Shown: positions 51,915 through 61,470, numbered from the stretch's first letter. The stretch is 64,000 bases of DNA from Nitrosospira sp. 56-18 (GCA_001899235.1 MKVR01000007.1:1-64000); one strand, 5' to 3'. Made by a program: numbers and translations. Notes: generated by a model not told the origin, from the sequence alone.

Positions 51915-52787
51915 ATGAAGAAGATATTTACCTTATTAACCTTCGCGATACTCAGTTTTGGGCTGGCCGCCCATGACGCCGAAGCCCGCCGTTTCGGCGG
52001 TGGCCAAAGCATCGGCAAGCAACGCGAAGCAATGAGCCAGCAAGCTGCTCCCAAACCCGGTCAACCGCCTGCCGCGGCTCCCGGACAGGCTGCCGCCGGC
52101 GGCAGTAAATGGATGGGACCGTTGGCAGGCCTGGCCGCCGGCGGACTCCTGGCTGCCCTTTTCATGGGCGGAGCGTTCGAAGGCATCAACATGATGGATG
52201 TACTGATGCTGGCCGCACTGATGGCCGCCATATTCTTTGTGGTGAGGATGCTGCGCAGGCCACGCCAGGAGCAGCCGGCGCGGCCCATGCAGTTCTCAGG
52301 TGCAGGGCCTGCCGGGAACCATGGTATCCCGCCGGTACCCGCGGCGGCTGCGGCACCGCAGAACACGGAAAATGCAAAGACTGTTTCTTCGCCGGACAGC
52401 AAGGCAAATATTCCGGCGGATTTCAAGGTCGAACCGTTCCTGCGCAATGCGAAAACGTCCTTCATCCGCCTGCAGGCCGCTAACGACGCGAAGGATACCA
52501 GTGATATCCGGGAATACACTACTCCCGAAATGTTCGCGGAAATCAGCATGCAGATCAGCGAACGAGGCAGCGAGCCGCAGAAGACGGAAGTGATGGCGAT
52601 CAATGCCGATTTGCTGGAAGTCGTCACCGAGAATGACCTGGCCATTGCCAGCGTCCGCTTCAACGGACAGTTGCGCGAGGCTCCCAATGCACTGCCGGAA
52701 ACATTTGATGAAATCTGGCATGTGCAAAAAAACTTAAAGGATCCGGAGTCTGTCTGGCTGTTAGCGGGAATCCAGCAGGTCTCCTGA
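51915..52787 (+). CDS. Tim44-like domain protein, membrane-associated
   Basis: Product of 290 residues. Signal peptide MKKIFTLLTFAILSFGLA (cleavage near AHDAEA), then a low-complexity Gly/Ala/Pro/Gln stretch (FGGGQSIGKQREAMSQQAAP) and two close membrane segments (LAGLAAGGLLAALFMGG; MMDVLMLAALMAAIFFVV). The C-terminal ~120 residues form a Tim44-like/NTF2-type domain: FLRNAKTSFIRLQAANDAKD, REYTTPEMFAEISMQISERG, IWHVQKNLKDPESVWLLAGI. This architecture is common in beta- and gammaproteobacteria and its function is not settled. GGGAG ribosome site. Just upstream of ubiJ. Confidence 0.85.
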   Translation: MKKIFTLLTFAILSFGLAAHDAEARRFGGGQSIGKQREAMSQQAAPKPGQPPAAAPGQAAAGGSKWMGPLAGLAAGGLLAALFMGGAFEGINMMDVLMLAALMAAIFFVVRMLRRPRQEQPARPMQFSGAGPAGNHGIPPVPAAAAAPQNTENAKTVSSPDSKANIPADFKVEPFLRNAKTSFIRLQAANDAKDTSDIREYTTPEMFAEISMQISERGSEPQKTEVMAINADLLEVVTENDLAIASVRFNGQLREAPNALPETFDEIWHVQKNLKDPESVWLLAGIQQVS

Positions 52788-52797
52788 TCTGGCTGTG

Positions 52798-53388
52798 ATG
52801 CTGGCATCCGTCGCCATAGCGCCGCTCAACCATCTGCTCCAGAGTGAAAGTTGGGCCCGCAGGCGACTGCAGGCTTACGCGGGAAAAACTGCGCGTTTTC
52901 GCCTTCCCCCCCTTGTTGACCTCGCCCTGACTGTACAAGCCGGGGGCGAGGTATCCGCAGCGGCGAGCGATTCTCCTTGCGACGCGATATTCACCCTCCA
53001 TCCCGCCCTGTTTCCACGGCTGCTTGCCAATAATACCGATGCTTGCCCCGAAATCAGGATTTCGGGTGACAGCGCATTCGCCGACGAAATTCTCCAGATA
53101 GCGAAAAGCCTGCGTTGGGATGTGGAGGAAGATCTGAGCAGGATAATGGGTGATGTTCTCGCCCATCGCGTGGTACGAACCGGAGATAACCTGATCCAAT
53201 GGCAGAAAGGGGTCTTGCATAATCTTCTGCAGACGATGACGGAATACTGGACGGAAGAACAGCCGGTACTCGCCAAGCCCGTCGATATGCGTGAACTGAC
53301 CCGAGAGATAAGCCGGTTATCTGCGGATACCAGGCACCTGGAAGAAAGACTGGACACGCTAGACAGGAAAACAGTGCAAGCAACCTGA
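52798..53388 (+). CDS. ubiJ: Ubiquinone biosynthesis accessory factor UbiJ (SCP2 domain)
   Basis: Product of 196 residues (E. coli 201). The N-terminal SCP2-type lipid-binding domain includes APLNHLLQSESWARRRLQAY, GKTARFRLPPLVDLALTVQA and ISGDSAFADEILQIAKSLRW, then WDVEEDLSRIMGDVLAHRVV. A C-terminal coiled coil follows (LTREISRLSADTRHLEERLD). UbiJ with UbiK scaffolds the late O2-dependent ubiquinone enzymes and binds polyprenyl intermediates. Its place before ubiB is the conserved order. ATG at 52798; a GTG just before it is also open. 10 bp after the Tim44-like gene. Confidence 0.9.
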   Translation: MLASVAIAPLNHLLQSESWARRRLQAYAGKTARFRLPPLVDLALTVQAGGEVSAAASDSPCDAIFTLHPALFPRLLANNTDACPEIRISGDSAFADEILQIAKSLRWDVEEDLSRIMGDVLAHRVVRTGDNLIQWQKGVLHNLLQTMTEYWTEEQPVLAKPVDMRELTREISRLSADTRHLEERLDTLDRKTVQAT

Positions 53389-53521
53389 GAAGACTTTTTG
53401 AGGGGACTCCGGCAAATCCGGGGGGAACGCCGCCGTCAACCCTGGCATGTATACGGTGATGCGGCATCGCGATGACCCAGTGGCAAAATCCCTGGCTGCT
53501 GTTTCACAACAAATAGAATAA

Positions 53522-55033
53522 ATGCGTTTCCTTCGTCTTCTCAAGATACTTTCGGTAGCCTTCCGGTTTGGCCTGGATGAATTTTTTCTCGGCCATGAAC
53601 GACTACGCCTGGTACGGCCAGTGGTCAGGGCAGCCACGTTCTGGCGGCGGCTGGATCGTGCGCGGGGCGAGCGTCTTCGCCTTGCGCTCGAGGCGCTTGG
53701 TCCTATTTTCGTCAAGTTCGGGCAAATGCTTTCGACCCGTCGCGACCTCCTTCCCCCGGATATTGCCGACGAACTTGCCAAGCTGCAGGACCAGGTTCCG
53801 CCGTTTCCCTCCAGCATCGCTCTGGCCACGCTGGAGCAGATATACGGCAAGCCCGTCAATGAAATATTCCTGCTGTTCGACGCCGAGCCGGTAGCCAGCG
53901 CATCCATTGCACAGGTGCACCTGGCAGTCCTGCATGACGGCACCGAAGTTGCGGTGAAGGTGCTGCGCCCCGGCATCGCGCCGATTATCGCCCACGATGT
54001 GGCACTGATGGAAACCGGGGCCTGGCTGGTCGAGGCGCTATGGCCCGACGGTAAACGGCTCAAGCCGCGGGAAGTGGTAAACGAATTCTCCAGGCATCTC
54101 GAAGATGAGCTGGATCTCATGCGGGAGGCATCCAACTGCAGCCAGCTCCGGCGCAATTTTCTCGATTCCCCCCTGCTTCTGGTGCCCGAAGTCTACTGGG
54201 ACTACTGTTACTCGGGCGTCATGGTGATGCAGCGGGTGAAGGGCATACCCATCAGTCGCGTGGCCGATCTGCAGGAGCAGGGCATAGACATACCGAGGCT
54301 GGCCCGCGTGGGAGTGGAAATCTTCTTCACCCAGGTATTCCGCGATGGCTATTTCCATGCCGACATGCATCCGGGAAACATCTTCGTCGGCAATGATGGC
54401 CGCTACATCGCGGTTGATTTCGGCATAATGGGCACCCTCACGGATGAGGACAAGAACTATCTGGCACAAAACTTTCTTGCTTTTTTCCGGCGGGACTACA
54501 AGCGCGTGGCCGAAGCGCACGTGGAGGCCGGATGGGCGCCAAAAGATACTCGCGTGGCAGACTTCGAAACAGCGATCCGCGCGGTTTGCGAACCCATCTT
54601 CGACAAGCCTCTCAAGGAAATATCCTTCAGCCGCGTATTGTTGCGCCTGTTCCAGACATCGCGCCAATTCAATGTCGAGATCCAGCCTCAGCTAGTGCTA
54701 TTGCAAAAAACCCTCTTGAATATCGAAGGATTGGGGCGCGACCTCGACCCCGATCTCGACTTGTGGACCACCGCCAAGCCGTACCTCGAAAACTGGATGG
54801 CCGAGCAATTGGGATTGCGCGGTTTTACCCGCCGTCTGAGCAAGGAAGCCTCGAGCTGGGGAATGATGCTTCCCCAATTCCCACGCCTGATGCACCAGGC
54901 GCTGAGTGAAGTTCGCGTAAAGGGCCTGGAGCAAAAGATGGATGCGCTTCTAGTGGAAAAGAGGCGGCAGAACCGGCTGCTTGCCATTCTTGTCGTACTG
55001 CTGACGCTGGCGGCGCTATGGCAAATCTGGTGA
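53522..55033 (+). CDS. ubiB: UbiB, atypical kinase/ATPase of ubiquinone biosynthesis
   Basis: Product of 503 residues (family about 500-550). The ADCK/UbiB signature KxGQ is in [20 protein letters not shown] near 60-72. Then comes the Ala-rich loop [40 protein letters not shown], the ExD-type [18 protein letters not shown], the catalytic [20 protein letters not shown] and [10 protein letters not shown]. The C-terminus has a hydrophobic span ([19 protein letters not shown]), one where E. coli has two. Membrane-bound; needed for ubiquinone synthesis in a role not fully defined. No good ribosome site before the ATG. 133 bp after ubiJ. Confidence 0.95.
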   Translation: MRFLRLLKILSVAFRFGLDEFFLGHERLRLVRPVVRAATFWRRLDRARGERLRLALEALGPIFVKFGQMLSTRRDLLPPDIADELAKLQDQVPPFPSSIALATLEQIYGKPVNEIFLLFDAEPVASASIAQVHLAVLHDGTEVAVKVLRPGIAPIIAHDVALMETGAWLVEALWPDGKRLKPREVVNEFSRHLEDELDLMREASNCSQLRRNFLDSPLLLVPEVYWDYCYSGVMVMQRVKGIPISRVADLQEQGIDIPRLARVGVEIFFTQVFRDGYFHADMHPGNIFVGNDGRYIAVDFGIMGTLTDEDKNYLAQNFLAFFRRDYKRVAEAHVEAGWAPKDTRVADFETAIRAVCEPIFDKPLKEISFSRVLLRLFQTSRQFNVEIQPQLVLLQKTLLNIEGLGRDLDPDLDLWTTAKPYLENWMAEQLGLRGFTRRLSKEASSWGMMLPQFPRLMHQALSEVRVKGLEQKMDALLVEKRRQNRLLAILVVLLTLAALWQIW

Positions 55034-55338
55034 TCGGCCGCGGCGAATATCGTTTCGGGTTCGCGATTCCGCCGGATGAAGCAACCGGCTATGGAAGCCG
55101 CCAATCATTGCCCGGTTTGAGCGATTTCGTCGACTCCTCATGATCGCGCCATTCTCAATGGTGCAATCCGTTTGCAAGGAGATGCCATGTGTGCAACCGA
55201 CCCCCTTCGCCCGGGTGACTTCCCCGAACCCGTCCTTGATCCACGTCCCTTTTATCAATATGTGGCGGTAGCCGCCGTATCCGCCGGCCACACTTGAGTG
55301 AATTTGGTAAAATCCCCGCTTTTTAATCCACGAATAGA
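55034..55338. other. Spacer before the polyamine operon
   Basis: About 300 bp with no gene I can support. The last 60 bp (GGTAAAAT, then CTTTTTAATCC) are AT-rich and likely hold the potA promoter, but no convincing -35/-10 pair is seen. Confidence 0.4.
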
Positions 55339-56424
55339 ATGGCGCTACTGGAAATTCGTGAGGTGACGAAGCGCTTCGGCAGCTACACTGCGGTGGATCA
55401 CGTCAATATCAGCGTTCAGGCGGGCGAATTCTTCACGCTGCTCGGCCCATCCGGTTGCGGCAAGACGACGCTTCTTAGAATGATAGCGGGATTCGATCTC
55501 CCGGATTCGGGACAAATACTGCTGGATGGCAAGGATATGGTGGGAACGCCGCCGGAAAAACGGCCCGTCCATACGGTATTTCAAACCTATGCGCTGTTCC
55601 CGCACATGACAGTGGCGGAAAATATTGCCTTCCCCCTGAAAATGGCGCGAAAGCCCTCTCATGAGATCAAGCTGCAGGTGGGCGAAGCCCTGGATAATGT
55701 TCGCCTGTCTGACTTCGGGCATCGCCTTCCCCATGAATTATCCGGCGGCCAGAAACAGAGGGTCGCGTTTGCCCGGGGACTGGTCAATCGCCCGCGGCTA
55801 TTGTTGCTGGACGAACCGCTGGGCGCGCTGGACGCCAAGCTGCGCGAGGAGATGCAGATCGAGCTTATCAACCTTCAAAAAAATGTCGGGGTGACTTTCG
55901 TGTTCGTTACGCATGCACAGAATGAAGCCTTGGCGTTATCCCATCGCATCGCCGTGATGAACAAGGGAAGCGTCGAGCAGATTGACGAGCCTTCCAAAAT
56001 CTACAGTTCCCCCAGAAACCGTTTTGTCGCGGATTTCATAGGCAAGATCAGCATCATGAATGCAACGGTGCTGGAAGCCGCCCCTTCCCATCTGAAACTC
56101 GATGTGGCGGGACTGGGGCACGTCACGGCAGCAGGCAACCAGGGAGTCAGGACGGGTGACCGGGGTGTCATGGCCATCCGCCCCGAGCAGGTAAGGATTT
56201 CCCACCCGTCCACTGACCTGGAGCTGAAAAATCACTTTCATGGAAAGGTTCATGACTTTCTCTATATGGGCGACGTGACCACGTATATCGTGGAGCTTTC
56301 CAATGGAATCCGTATCGAGGCGCTACTTCCCAATTCCGCGCCGGGACGCGCCAAATTCTTCGAGGCTGGAGACGAAGTGGCAGTGTCCTGGCGTCATGAC
56401 GCAGGCATTTTCCTGAATGAATAG
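55339..56424 (+). CDS. potA: Spermidine/putrescine ABC transporter, ATP-binding protein PotA
   Basis: Product of 361 residues. Walker A LLGPSGCGKTTLLRMIAG, Q-loop TVFQTYALFPHMTVAENIAF, signature ELSGGQKQRVAFARGL, Walker B RLLLLDEPLGALDAKLRE, switch His in FVFVTHAQNEALALSHRIAV. The C-terminal ~110 residues form a TOBE/regulatory domain (MAIRPEQVRISHP; FLYMGDVTTYIVELSNG). First gene of a tight potABCD operon. Specificity for polyamines rests on gene order and permease/binding-protein types. Confidence 0.93.
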   Translation: MALLEIREVTKRFGSYTAVDHVNISVQAGEFFTLLGPSGCGKTTLLRMIAGFDLPDSGQILLDGKDMVGTPPEKRPVHTVFQTYALFPHMTVAENIAFPLKMARKPSHEIKLQVGEALDNVRLSDFGHRLPHELSGGQKQRVAFARGLVNRPRLLLLDEPLGALDAKLREEMQIELINLQKNVGVTFVFVTHAQNEALALSHRIAVMNKGSVEQIDEPSKIYSSPRNRFVADFIGKISIMNATVLEAAPSHLKLDVAGLGHVTAAGNQGVRTGDRGVMAIRPEQVRISHPSTDLELKNHFHGKVHDFLYMGDVTTYIVELSNGIRIEALLPNSAPGRAKFFEAGDEVAVSWRHDAGIFLNE

Positions 56425-56439
56425 CGATCGTTAAAAAAA

Positions 56440-57333
56440 ATGAGAGCAATCGTGGCGAAAATGCTCGTCGGCGGACCGCCCCTGGTATTCCTGCTGGTTT
56501 TCTTTGCCGCTCCCAGCATGATCATGGTACTCAGCTCGTTTCGCTTTCCGGGCGAATTCGGGGGACTTGCGCCACTTGCCGCGCCGGAGGGGGGAACGGG
56601 GGGCGATTATGGATTGACGGCGGAGGCTTACCAATTTTTTTTCAGCGATGTGATTTATGTGGAAATTTTCCTCAAATCCTTTGGCATCGCCATGGCGACG
56701 ACGCTCATTTGCCTTGTCATGGCCTATCCGCTGGCGCTGCTGATTGCCCGCAGCGAAAAACGCTTCCGCAATTTGCTGGTATTGCTGGTGGTGCTCCCAT
56801 TCGCCAGTAATTTTCTCATCCGCATCTACGCATGGATGATCATTCTTGGTCCTGAGTCCGGGTTTAGCCATTTCGTGAATGCAATTCTGGGTGTTTTCGG
56901 CATCGCGCCGGTAACACTGCTATTCTCGCCCTTCGCTGTATTGGTAGGCATGGTATATGTCCACCTGCCGTTCATGGTCCTGCCTCTCTATACCAATCTC
57001 GAAAAACACGATCCGTCGCTCCTGGATGCGGCGCAGGATCTGGGCGCAACAACCTGGCAGCGCTTCTGGCGGGTTACCTGGCCGCTGTCGCTGCCTGGAA
57101 TTTTTTCGGGTTCCGCCCTGGTATTCATCCCCGTGCTGGGCATGTTTGCCGTGCCCGACATACTTGGCGGCACCGGCGATATCCTCATCGGCAATCTGAT
57201 CAAGGATCAATTCCTGGGCACCCGAGACTGGCCTTTCGGTTCCGCATTATCGATCATGCTCACGCTCGCGGTGCTGTCCGTGGCAGGACTATCCACGTGG
57301 GTCGCGCGCTCCGCCATGAGGCATGGCCAATAA
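56440..57333 (+). CDS. potB: Polyamine ABC transporter permease PotB
   Basis: Product of 297 residues with six membrane segments (for example GPPLVFLLVFFAAPSMIMVL, TLICLVMAYPLALLIA, LLVLLVVLPFASNFLIRIYA). The EAA loop contacting PotA reads SLLDAAQDLGATTWQRFWRV followed by TWPLSLPGIFSG. A loop between TM1 and TM2 contains EGGTGGDYGLTAEAYQFFFS, common in this permease class. 15 bp after potA. Confidence 0.93.
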   Translation: MRAIVAKMLVGGPPLVFLLVFFAAPSMIMVLSSFRFPGEFGGLAPLAAPEGGTGGDYGLTAEAYQFFFSDVIYVEIFLKSFGIAMATTLICLVMAYPLALLIARSEKRFRNLLVLLVVLPFASNFLIRIYAWMIILGPESGFSHFVNAILGVFGIAPVTLLFSPFAVLVGMVYVHLPFMVLPLYTNLEKHDPSLLDAAQDLGATTWQRFWRVTWPLSLPGIFSGSALVFIPVLGMFAVPDILGGTGDILIGNLIKDQFLGTRDWPFGSALSIMLTLAVLSVAGLSTWVARSAMRHGQ

Positions 57334-57335
57334 CC

Positions 57336-58133
57336 ATGAGCCGCGCGAATATCTGGCTATGGCTGGTTGCGGCGTCGATTTATGCCTTCCTGTATGTTCC
57401 GCTCGCAATCGTGGTGATGTATTCGTTCAACGATTCCCGTCTGAACGCCGAGTGGGTCGGCTTTACGCTGCACTGGTATAAAGCGCTGCTCAACAACCAG
57501 GAGATGCTGACCGCCGCGCGCAATTCACTCGTTATCGCCCTATGCGCAAGCCTGAGTTCCACCATACTAGGCACCATGGCAGGGCTGGCGATACACCGGT
57601 ATCGGTGGAAATTCCTGCCGGTGCTGGTATTTACCCCCGTGGCCATGCCCGAAATCCTGCTGGGCGTATCGCTGCTGTTATTTTTCCTGCAGGTATTGAA
57701 TGTCACCCTCGGCATGGTATCCATCATCATTGCCCACACCACGTTCTGCATCGGCTTCGTTGCCATCATCGTACGGGCGCGCCTCCAGGCCATGGACGAC
57801 AGTATCTTCGAAGCTGCCCGCGATCTCGGCGCTTCCCCGTGGCAGACCTTCCGCCTGGTTACCCTGCCTCTCATAGTCCCGGCGGTTGTCGCGGGTGCGC
57901 TGATGTCCTTTACGCTGTCCATCGACGACTTCATCATCACTTTCTTTACCAAGGGAGTAGGCGAACCGATTCTTCCCATCCAGATCTATACGATGATAAA
58001 AGTGGCGGTAACGCCGGAAGTCAACGCCATTTCGACATTATTGATGCTCCTTACTCTGACCATGATCATTATCGCCGCGAGACTGGAAGCGCGCGCTTCG
58101 TCGAATAGAAACAATTCGCGCCAGGCACGGTGA
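57336..58133 (+). CDS. potC: Polyamine ABC transporter permease PotC
   Basis: Product of 265 residues from the ATG just 3 bp after the potB stop (an earlier in-frame start would overlap potB). Six membrane segments (WLWLVAASIYAFLYVPLAIV at the N-terminus), ARNSLVIALCASLSSTILGT, and the EAA loop DDSIFEAARDLGASPWQTFR then LVTLPLIVPAVVAG. LSIDDFIITFFTKGVGEPIL is characteristic of PotC/PotI. It overlaps potD by 4 bp. Confidence 0.93.
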   Translation: MSRANIWLWLVAASIYAFLYVPLAIVVMYSFNDSRLNAEWVGFTLHWYKALLNNQEMLTAARNSLVIALCASLSSTILGTMAGLAIHRYRWKFLPVLVFTPVAMPEILLGVSLLLFFLQVLNVTLGMVSIIIAHTTFCIGFVAIIVRARLQAMDDSIFEAARDLGASPWQTFRLVTLPLIVPAVVAGALMSFTLSIDDFIITFFTKGVGEPILPIQIYTMIKVAVTPEVNAISTLLMLLTLTMIIIAARLEARASSNRNNSRQAR

Positions 58134-59254
58134 AACCCCTCTCGCTGCCCGGAAAAGCCTCAGTACTACTTCTGCTCATGCTGGCGCTGGCCGCCCTGTC
58201 TGCCGGCTGTACCGCGAAAGGGGGAAACCCTGCGGGTAGTGAAAAAGAAAAAGATGTCCTGTACCTGTTCAACTGGAACAATTATCTTGCGCCGGACTCG
58301 GTCAGGCGCTTTGAAACGGCTTGCAATTGCAGGCTGTCTCAGGATTATTATTCCGACAACGAGGAAATGCTGGCGAAGCTGGCAGCCGGGGCAAGCGGCT
58401 ACGATATCATCGTGCCTACCGGCAACGCACTGGATACGCTTTTGCGCCAGGGAGCGCTGAAGCCCCTGGATAAATCGCTCCTGCCCAATCTCAGGAATAT
58501 CAATCCCGCTTATCTCGACACTGCCTTCGACCCCGGCAATAACTATTCCGTACCCTACGCCTTCACGCTTTCCCTGATCGGCTTCAACCAGGAAAAACTG
58601 AAGGAGCTGGATCTGCCAACCGATACCTGGGCACTCATTTTCGAACCCAGGTACCTGGAAAAAATCAAAGGCCGCGTGACCGTGCTTGACAGCCAGCGCG
58701 AGCTGATGGCCGCGGCGCTCAAATATCTGGGGTATTCGGTCAACGATGCCAGCGAGGAGCACTGGAAACAGGCAGCCGCTCTTATCGTGCGCGCCAAACC
58801 CTACTGGGCGGCTTTCAGCAATGCCGGCTATATCAAGGAATTGGCGAAAGGAAATCTATGGGTCGCCCACGGGTACTCCAATGACATGTTCCAGGCTGCG
58901 CTCGATGCAAAAAAAACCGGCCGTCCTTTCACCGTAGGTTATACCGTACCAAAGGAGGGAGCGGTTCTGGCGCTCGACAGTATGGTTTTGCACCGGAGCG
59001 GAAGACGCCCCGACCTTGCCCATCAATTCATCAATTTCATGCTGGACGGCAGGAACTCCGCGGAGCTGACCAATCTCACGGGATCGGGAAATCCGAACGA
59101 GGATGCGATGCGCTTCATCGAGCCGGAAATAGCCGCCAATAAGGCCATATTTCCCGATGCCGAACTACTCGGCCGGCTGGAAATGCTGCGCGACCTCGAT
59201 CGCAGACAACGGCGATTACTCAGCCGTTTATGGACCGAAATAAAATTGAGATAG
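58130..59254 (+). CDS. potD: Polyamine ABC transporter substrate-binding lipoprotein PotD
   Basis: Product of 374 residues from a GTG overlapping the potC stop. Lipoprotein-type signal (LLLLMLALAALSAGC, Cys at about 27), unusual against the E. coli PotD, which is a free periplasmic protein. Fold signatures: DVLYLFNWNNYLAPDSVRRF, SQDYYSDNEEMLAKLAAGAS, YDIIVPTGNALDTLLRQGAL, YSVPYAFTLSLIGFNQEKLK. Anchoring by lipid may reflect inner- or outer-membrane attachment; residue +2 is Thr, so outer membrane by the simple rule. Confidence 0.92.
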   Translation: MKPLSLPGKASVLLLLMLALAALSAGCTAKGGNPAGSEKEKDVLYLFNWNNYLAPDSVRRFETACNCRLSQDYYSDNEEMLAKLAAGASGYDIIVPTGNALDTLLRQGALKPLDKSLLPNLRNINPAYLDTAFDPGNNYSVPYAFTLSLIGFNQEKLKELDLPTDTWALIFEPRYLEKIKGRVTVLDSQRELMAAALKYLGYSVNDASEEHWKQAAALIVRAKPYWAAFSNAGYIKELAKGNLWVAHGYSNDMFQAALDAKKTGRPFTVGYTVPKEGAVLALDSMVLHRSGRRPDLAHQFINFMLDGRNSAELTNLTGSGNPNEDAMRFIEPEIAANKAIFPDAELLGRLEMLRDLDRRQRRLLSRLWTEIKLR

Positions 59255-59403
59255 AAGGCGCAGCGGTAGAAGCGGCAGTCGCGCGGATTCCGACCGGATC
59301 GAGCCACATGGCTGTGATGTAGTTGGGGATGCGAGCCAGCATCCCGATACCGAATGCATCCTCAGCCATGGTCCGGCTCTCGCGAAATGATGGCCGGTTC
59401 CGG

Positions 59404-59409
59404 TATAAT
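59404..59409 (+). promoter_or_regulatory. Consensus -10 element (TATAAT) upstream of the ferredoxin gene
   Basis: A perfect TATAAT in CCGGTATAATC, 37 bp before the ATG at 59446. The -35 region at the right distance (CGCGAA) is poor, so an activator or extended contacts may be needed. Confidence 0.45.
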
Positions 59410-59445
59410 CTTCAGGGAAGCATCCACTCACTACCTGATATACCC

Positions 59446-59757
59446 ATGAGCTACTATCAGCGGCATGTTTTTTTCTGTGTCAATCAGCGCGAAGAAGGAG
59501 CAATCTGCTGTAACAACCATGGCGCGCAGGCCATGCGCGACTATGCAAAAAGCCGTATCAAAGCCCTCCGGCTCGACAGCAAGAGCAAGAGAATACGAAT
59601 CAACAATGCGGGCTGCCTCGACCGTTGCAACGAAGGCCCTGTCATTGTCGTTTATCCGGAAGATATCTGGTACACCTATGTGGATAAGGAAGACATCGAC
59701 GAAATCATTGAAGAACATCTCAAGAATGGACGCGTGGTCGAACGGCTAAGGATCTGA
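59446..59757 (+). CDS. Thioredoxin-like [2Fe-2S] ferredoxin
   Basis: Product of 103 residues starting MSYYQRHVFFCVNQREEGAI. Four cluster Cys candidates: FFCVN, the CC pair in AICCNNHG, and INNAGCLDRCNEGPVIVVYP. The spacing (C-x8-C then C-x3-C) is that of the thioredoxin-like 2Fe-2S ferredoxin family (NuoE-like fold). The C-terminus, DIWYTYVDKEDIDEIIEEHL, is typical. Electron carrier in the cytosol; partner unknown. Confidence 0.9.
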   Translation: MSYYQRHVFFCVNQREEGAICCNNHGAQAMRDYAKSRIKALRLDSKSKRIRINNAGCLDRCNEGPVIVVYPEDIWYTYVDKEDIDEIIEEHLKNGRVVERLRI

Positions 59758-59841
59758 AACGCATGCCCTCCTGAAACGCCGCGGCATGGTGATCAACACC
59801 CTGTCGGATTTCCAGTCCACCCCACTATTGCCAGCGCTTCG

Positions 59842-60540
59842 TTGAATTCATTTACTCCGCAAAACCTGTTCATTGACGGTCCGGCAGGACGGCTGGAAGC
59901 GGTGCTGGTCGAACCCGATCTCGTTCTCCCGCGCGGCATTGCTGTCATTGCCCATCCGCACCCGCAATATGGCGGGACCATGAATCACAAAGTGGTCCAT
60001 ACCCTCTTCAAGACGTTATGGGAGCTCGGATTCATTGCCGTCAAATTCAATTATCGCGGCGTGGAAAAAAGCGAGGGCCGGCGTCATGCGGCGGGCGATA
60101 GCGGCGAAGACGAAACAGCAGATGTGCTGGCGGTAGTGGAAACGGCAAGAAAAAAGTTCGCTTCCTCATTCCATGGCCCCGCCCCCCTGGTTCTGGCGGG
60201 CTTCTCCTTCGGAGGGGCAATCCAGGCCTGGATTGCCCCTCGACTTCAGCCGCAAATACTGATCATGGTGGCCCCGCCTGTGGAACGAATGCGCATTCCC
60301 TACTTGACCGCCGGCTCCGCGCGGCGGAATATCGAACCCATTCCCGAAATCCTCATCATCCAGGGGGATCACGACGATATCGTACCTCTCAGGACAGTCC
60401 TGGACTGGTCCGCTCCACAGGAACTCCCCGTCGTGGTGATACCCGGTGCGGAACACTTCTTTCACGGGCGGCTGCACATCCTCAAACGCATCATCCAGAA
60501 AGCATGCGGGCCCGCGATCCCGTCTCTGCAGCGCCCATGA
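59842..60540 (+). CDS. Alpha/beta hydrolase (dienelactone-hydrolase/KANL3-Tex30-like)
   Basis: Product of 232 residues, apparently from a TTG (no other open start and no clear ribosome site). The sequence AVIAHPHPQYGGTMNHKVVH, FIAVKFNYRGVEKSEGRRHA, nucleophile elbow LVLAGFSFGGAIQAW (Ser), ILIIQGDHDDIVPL (Asp) and PGAEHFFHGRL (His) completes a catalytic triad. Enzyme substrate unknown; such proteins commonly follow the 2Fe-2S ferredoxin gene in related genomes. 84 bp downstream of it. Confidence 0.87.
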   Translation: MNSFTPQNLFIDGPAGRLEAVLVEPDLVLPRGIAVIAHPHPQYGGTMNHKVVHTLFKTLWELGFIAVKFNYRGVEKSEGRRHAAGDSGEDETADVLAVVETARKKFASSFHGPAPLVLAGFSFGGAIQAWIAPRLQPQILIMVAPPVERMRIPYLTAGSARRNIEPIPEILIIQGDHDDIVPLRTVLDWSAPQELPVVVIPGAEHFFHGRLHILKRIIQKACGPAIPSLQRP

Positions 60541-60600
60541 TTCCGCTGTTTCGTCCGCGACATTCCATCTTTCGCCAGAATAAACGCTAACCGGAAACCA

Positions 60601-61122
60601 CTATATGCAGCCAAGCTGCATGGAGCGGAAGTTATCAAAAAAACCCATTTTCTTTGAGAGATCCGGAATTTTTTTGCCGGGATCGATGAATTTATCCTCA
60701 TCCCTAAAATTGCGGTTATCGTAAATGGTGAGATTGGCGTTGGGGCCGGTTTCGAGGCTCCGTACCTTGTTTTCCCAATTGAAACCGAATGGACCCATCA
60801 TCTCCGGGAGGTTGATCGGACCCACGAGCGTAAAACTGTCGCCCTGGAAATCCTTTTTGTCATACAACTTCACCCAGCAACCCTTATCCGTATTGATATC
60901 CTTGGAAACCTGAACCGGAACCATGACCAGAACAGGCACCTCCATGATTACCTGCTCATCCTTTTTCCCTGATCGTGCAGATTTACCGGTTGCTCCGCTT
61001 GCGGATTTATCCTTGGATTTGTCAGCCGGCTGTTCGGCGTAAAGGCCGCTGCCAAATCCCAGGCCGACCGCAACGGCAGTCGCGACCATAAAACCGTGAA
61101 GATTTTTCGGTAGAGTATCCAT
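60601..61122 (-). CDS. Secreted beta/gamma-crystallin domain protein
   Basis: Product of 173 residues. The start has AAAGGAG 8 nt upstream. Signal peptide ~1-30 (GFMVATAVAVGLGFGSGLYA, cleavage before EQP), then a Lys/Ser/Gly-rich linker (KSKDKSASGATGKSARSGKK). The C-terminal ~85 residues form a crystallin-type domain: CWVKLYDKKDFQGDSFTLVG, FNWENKVRSLETGPNANLTI, YDNRNFRDEDKFIDPGKKIP. Bacterial members bind Ca2+ at N/D-x-x-S/T-S sites; I see no perfect site, only NKVRSLETGP. Periplasmic or exported; role unknown. Confidence 0.8.
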   Translation of the reverse strand: MDTLPKNLHGFMVATAVAVGLGFGSGLYAEQPADKSKDKSASGATGKSARSGKKDEQVIMEVPVLVMVPVQVSKDINTDKGCWVKLYDKKDFQGDSFTLVGPINLPEMMGPFGFNWENKVRSLETGPNANLTIYDNRNFRDEDKFIDPGKKIPDLSKKMGFFDNFRSMQLGCI

Positions 61123-61470
61123 GCTTCTCTCCTTTGGAAAAATTTGTCGAAAGGATGGCAGGGACGGCAAGAGGAGCGCCCCGCCAAAATGTTCCTTGAA
61201 CATGGTTCCTTCGAACGCGTTGCCAGCAAAACGAATAATCGCGGATTGAACGAATGCAGGCACCGCAGGAAACTTGTCCACGGATTTCCTAGGCTAGGGA
61301 GCGCAACCTCATCTTTCCGTACGGTCGGCCACATAAAAGCCCGGACTATGGATTCGTGGGCTGTCGCCCCAGGCGGGCGAAAGGAAGCCACAAGCCAGGG
61401 CCTGAATTGATCTTTTTCAAGAAAACGGTTTACACTGCGCCATCCCGGCATGGACAACGAGGAGAATCCG
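61123..61470. other. Spacer between crystallin-type protein and DUF2905 gene
   Basis: About 350 bp, divergent promoter region for both neighbours. Plus- and minus-strand frames are open here but lack natural composition. TTTACACTG near 61428 could be part of a promoter for the DUF2905 gene. Confidence 0.4.
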
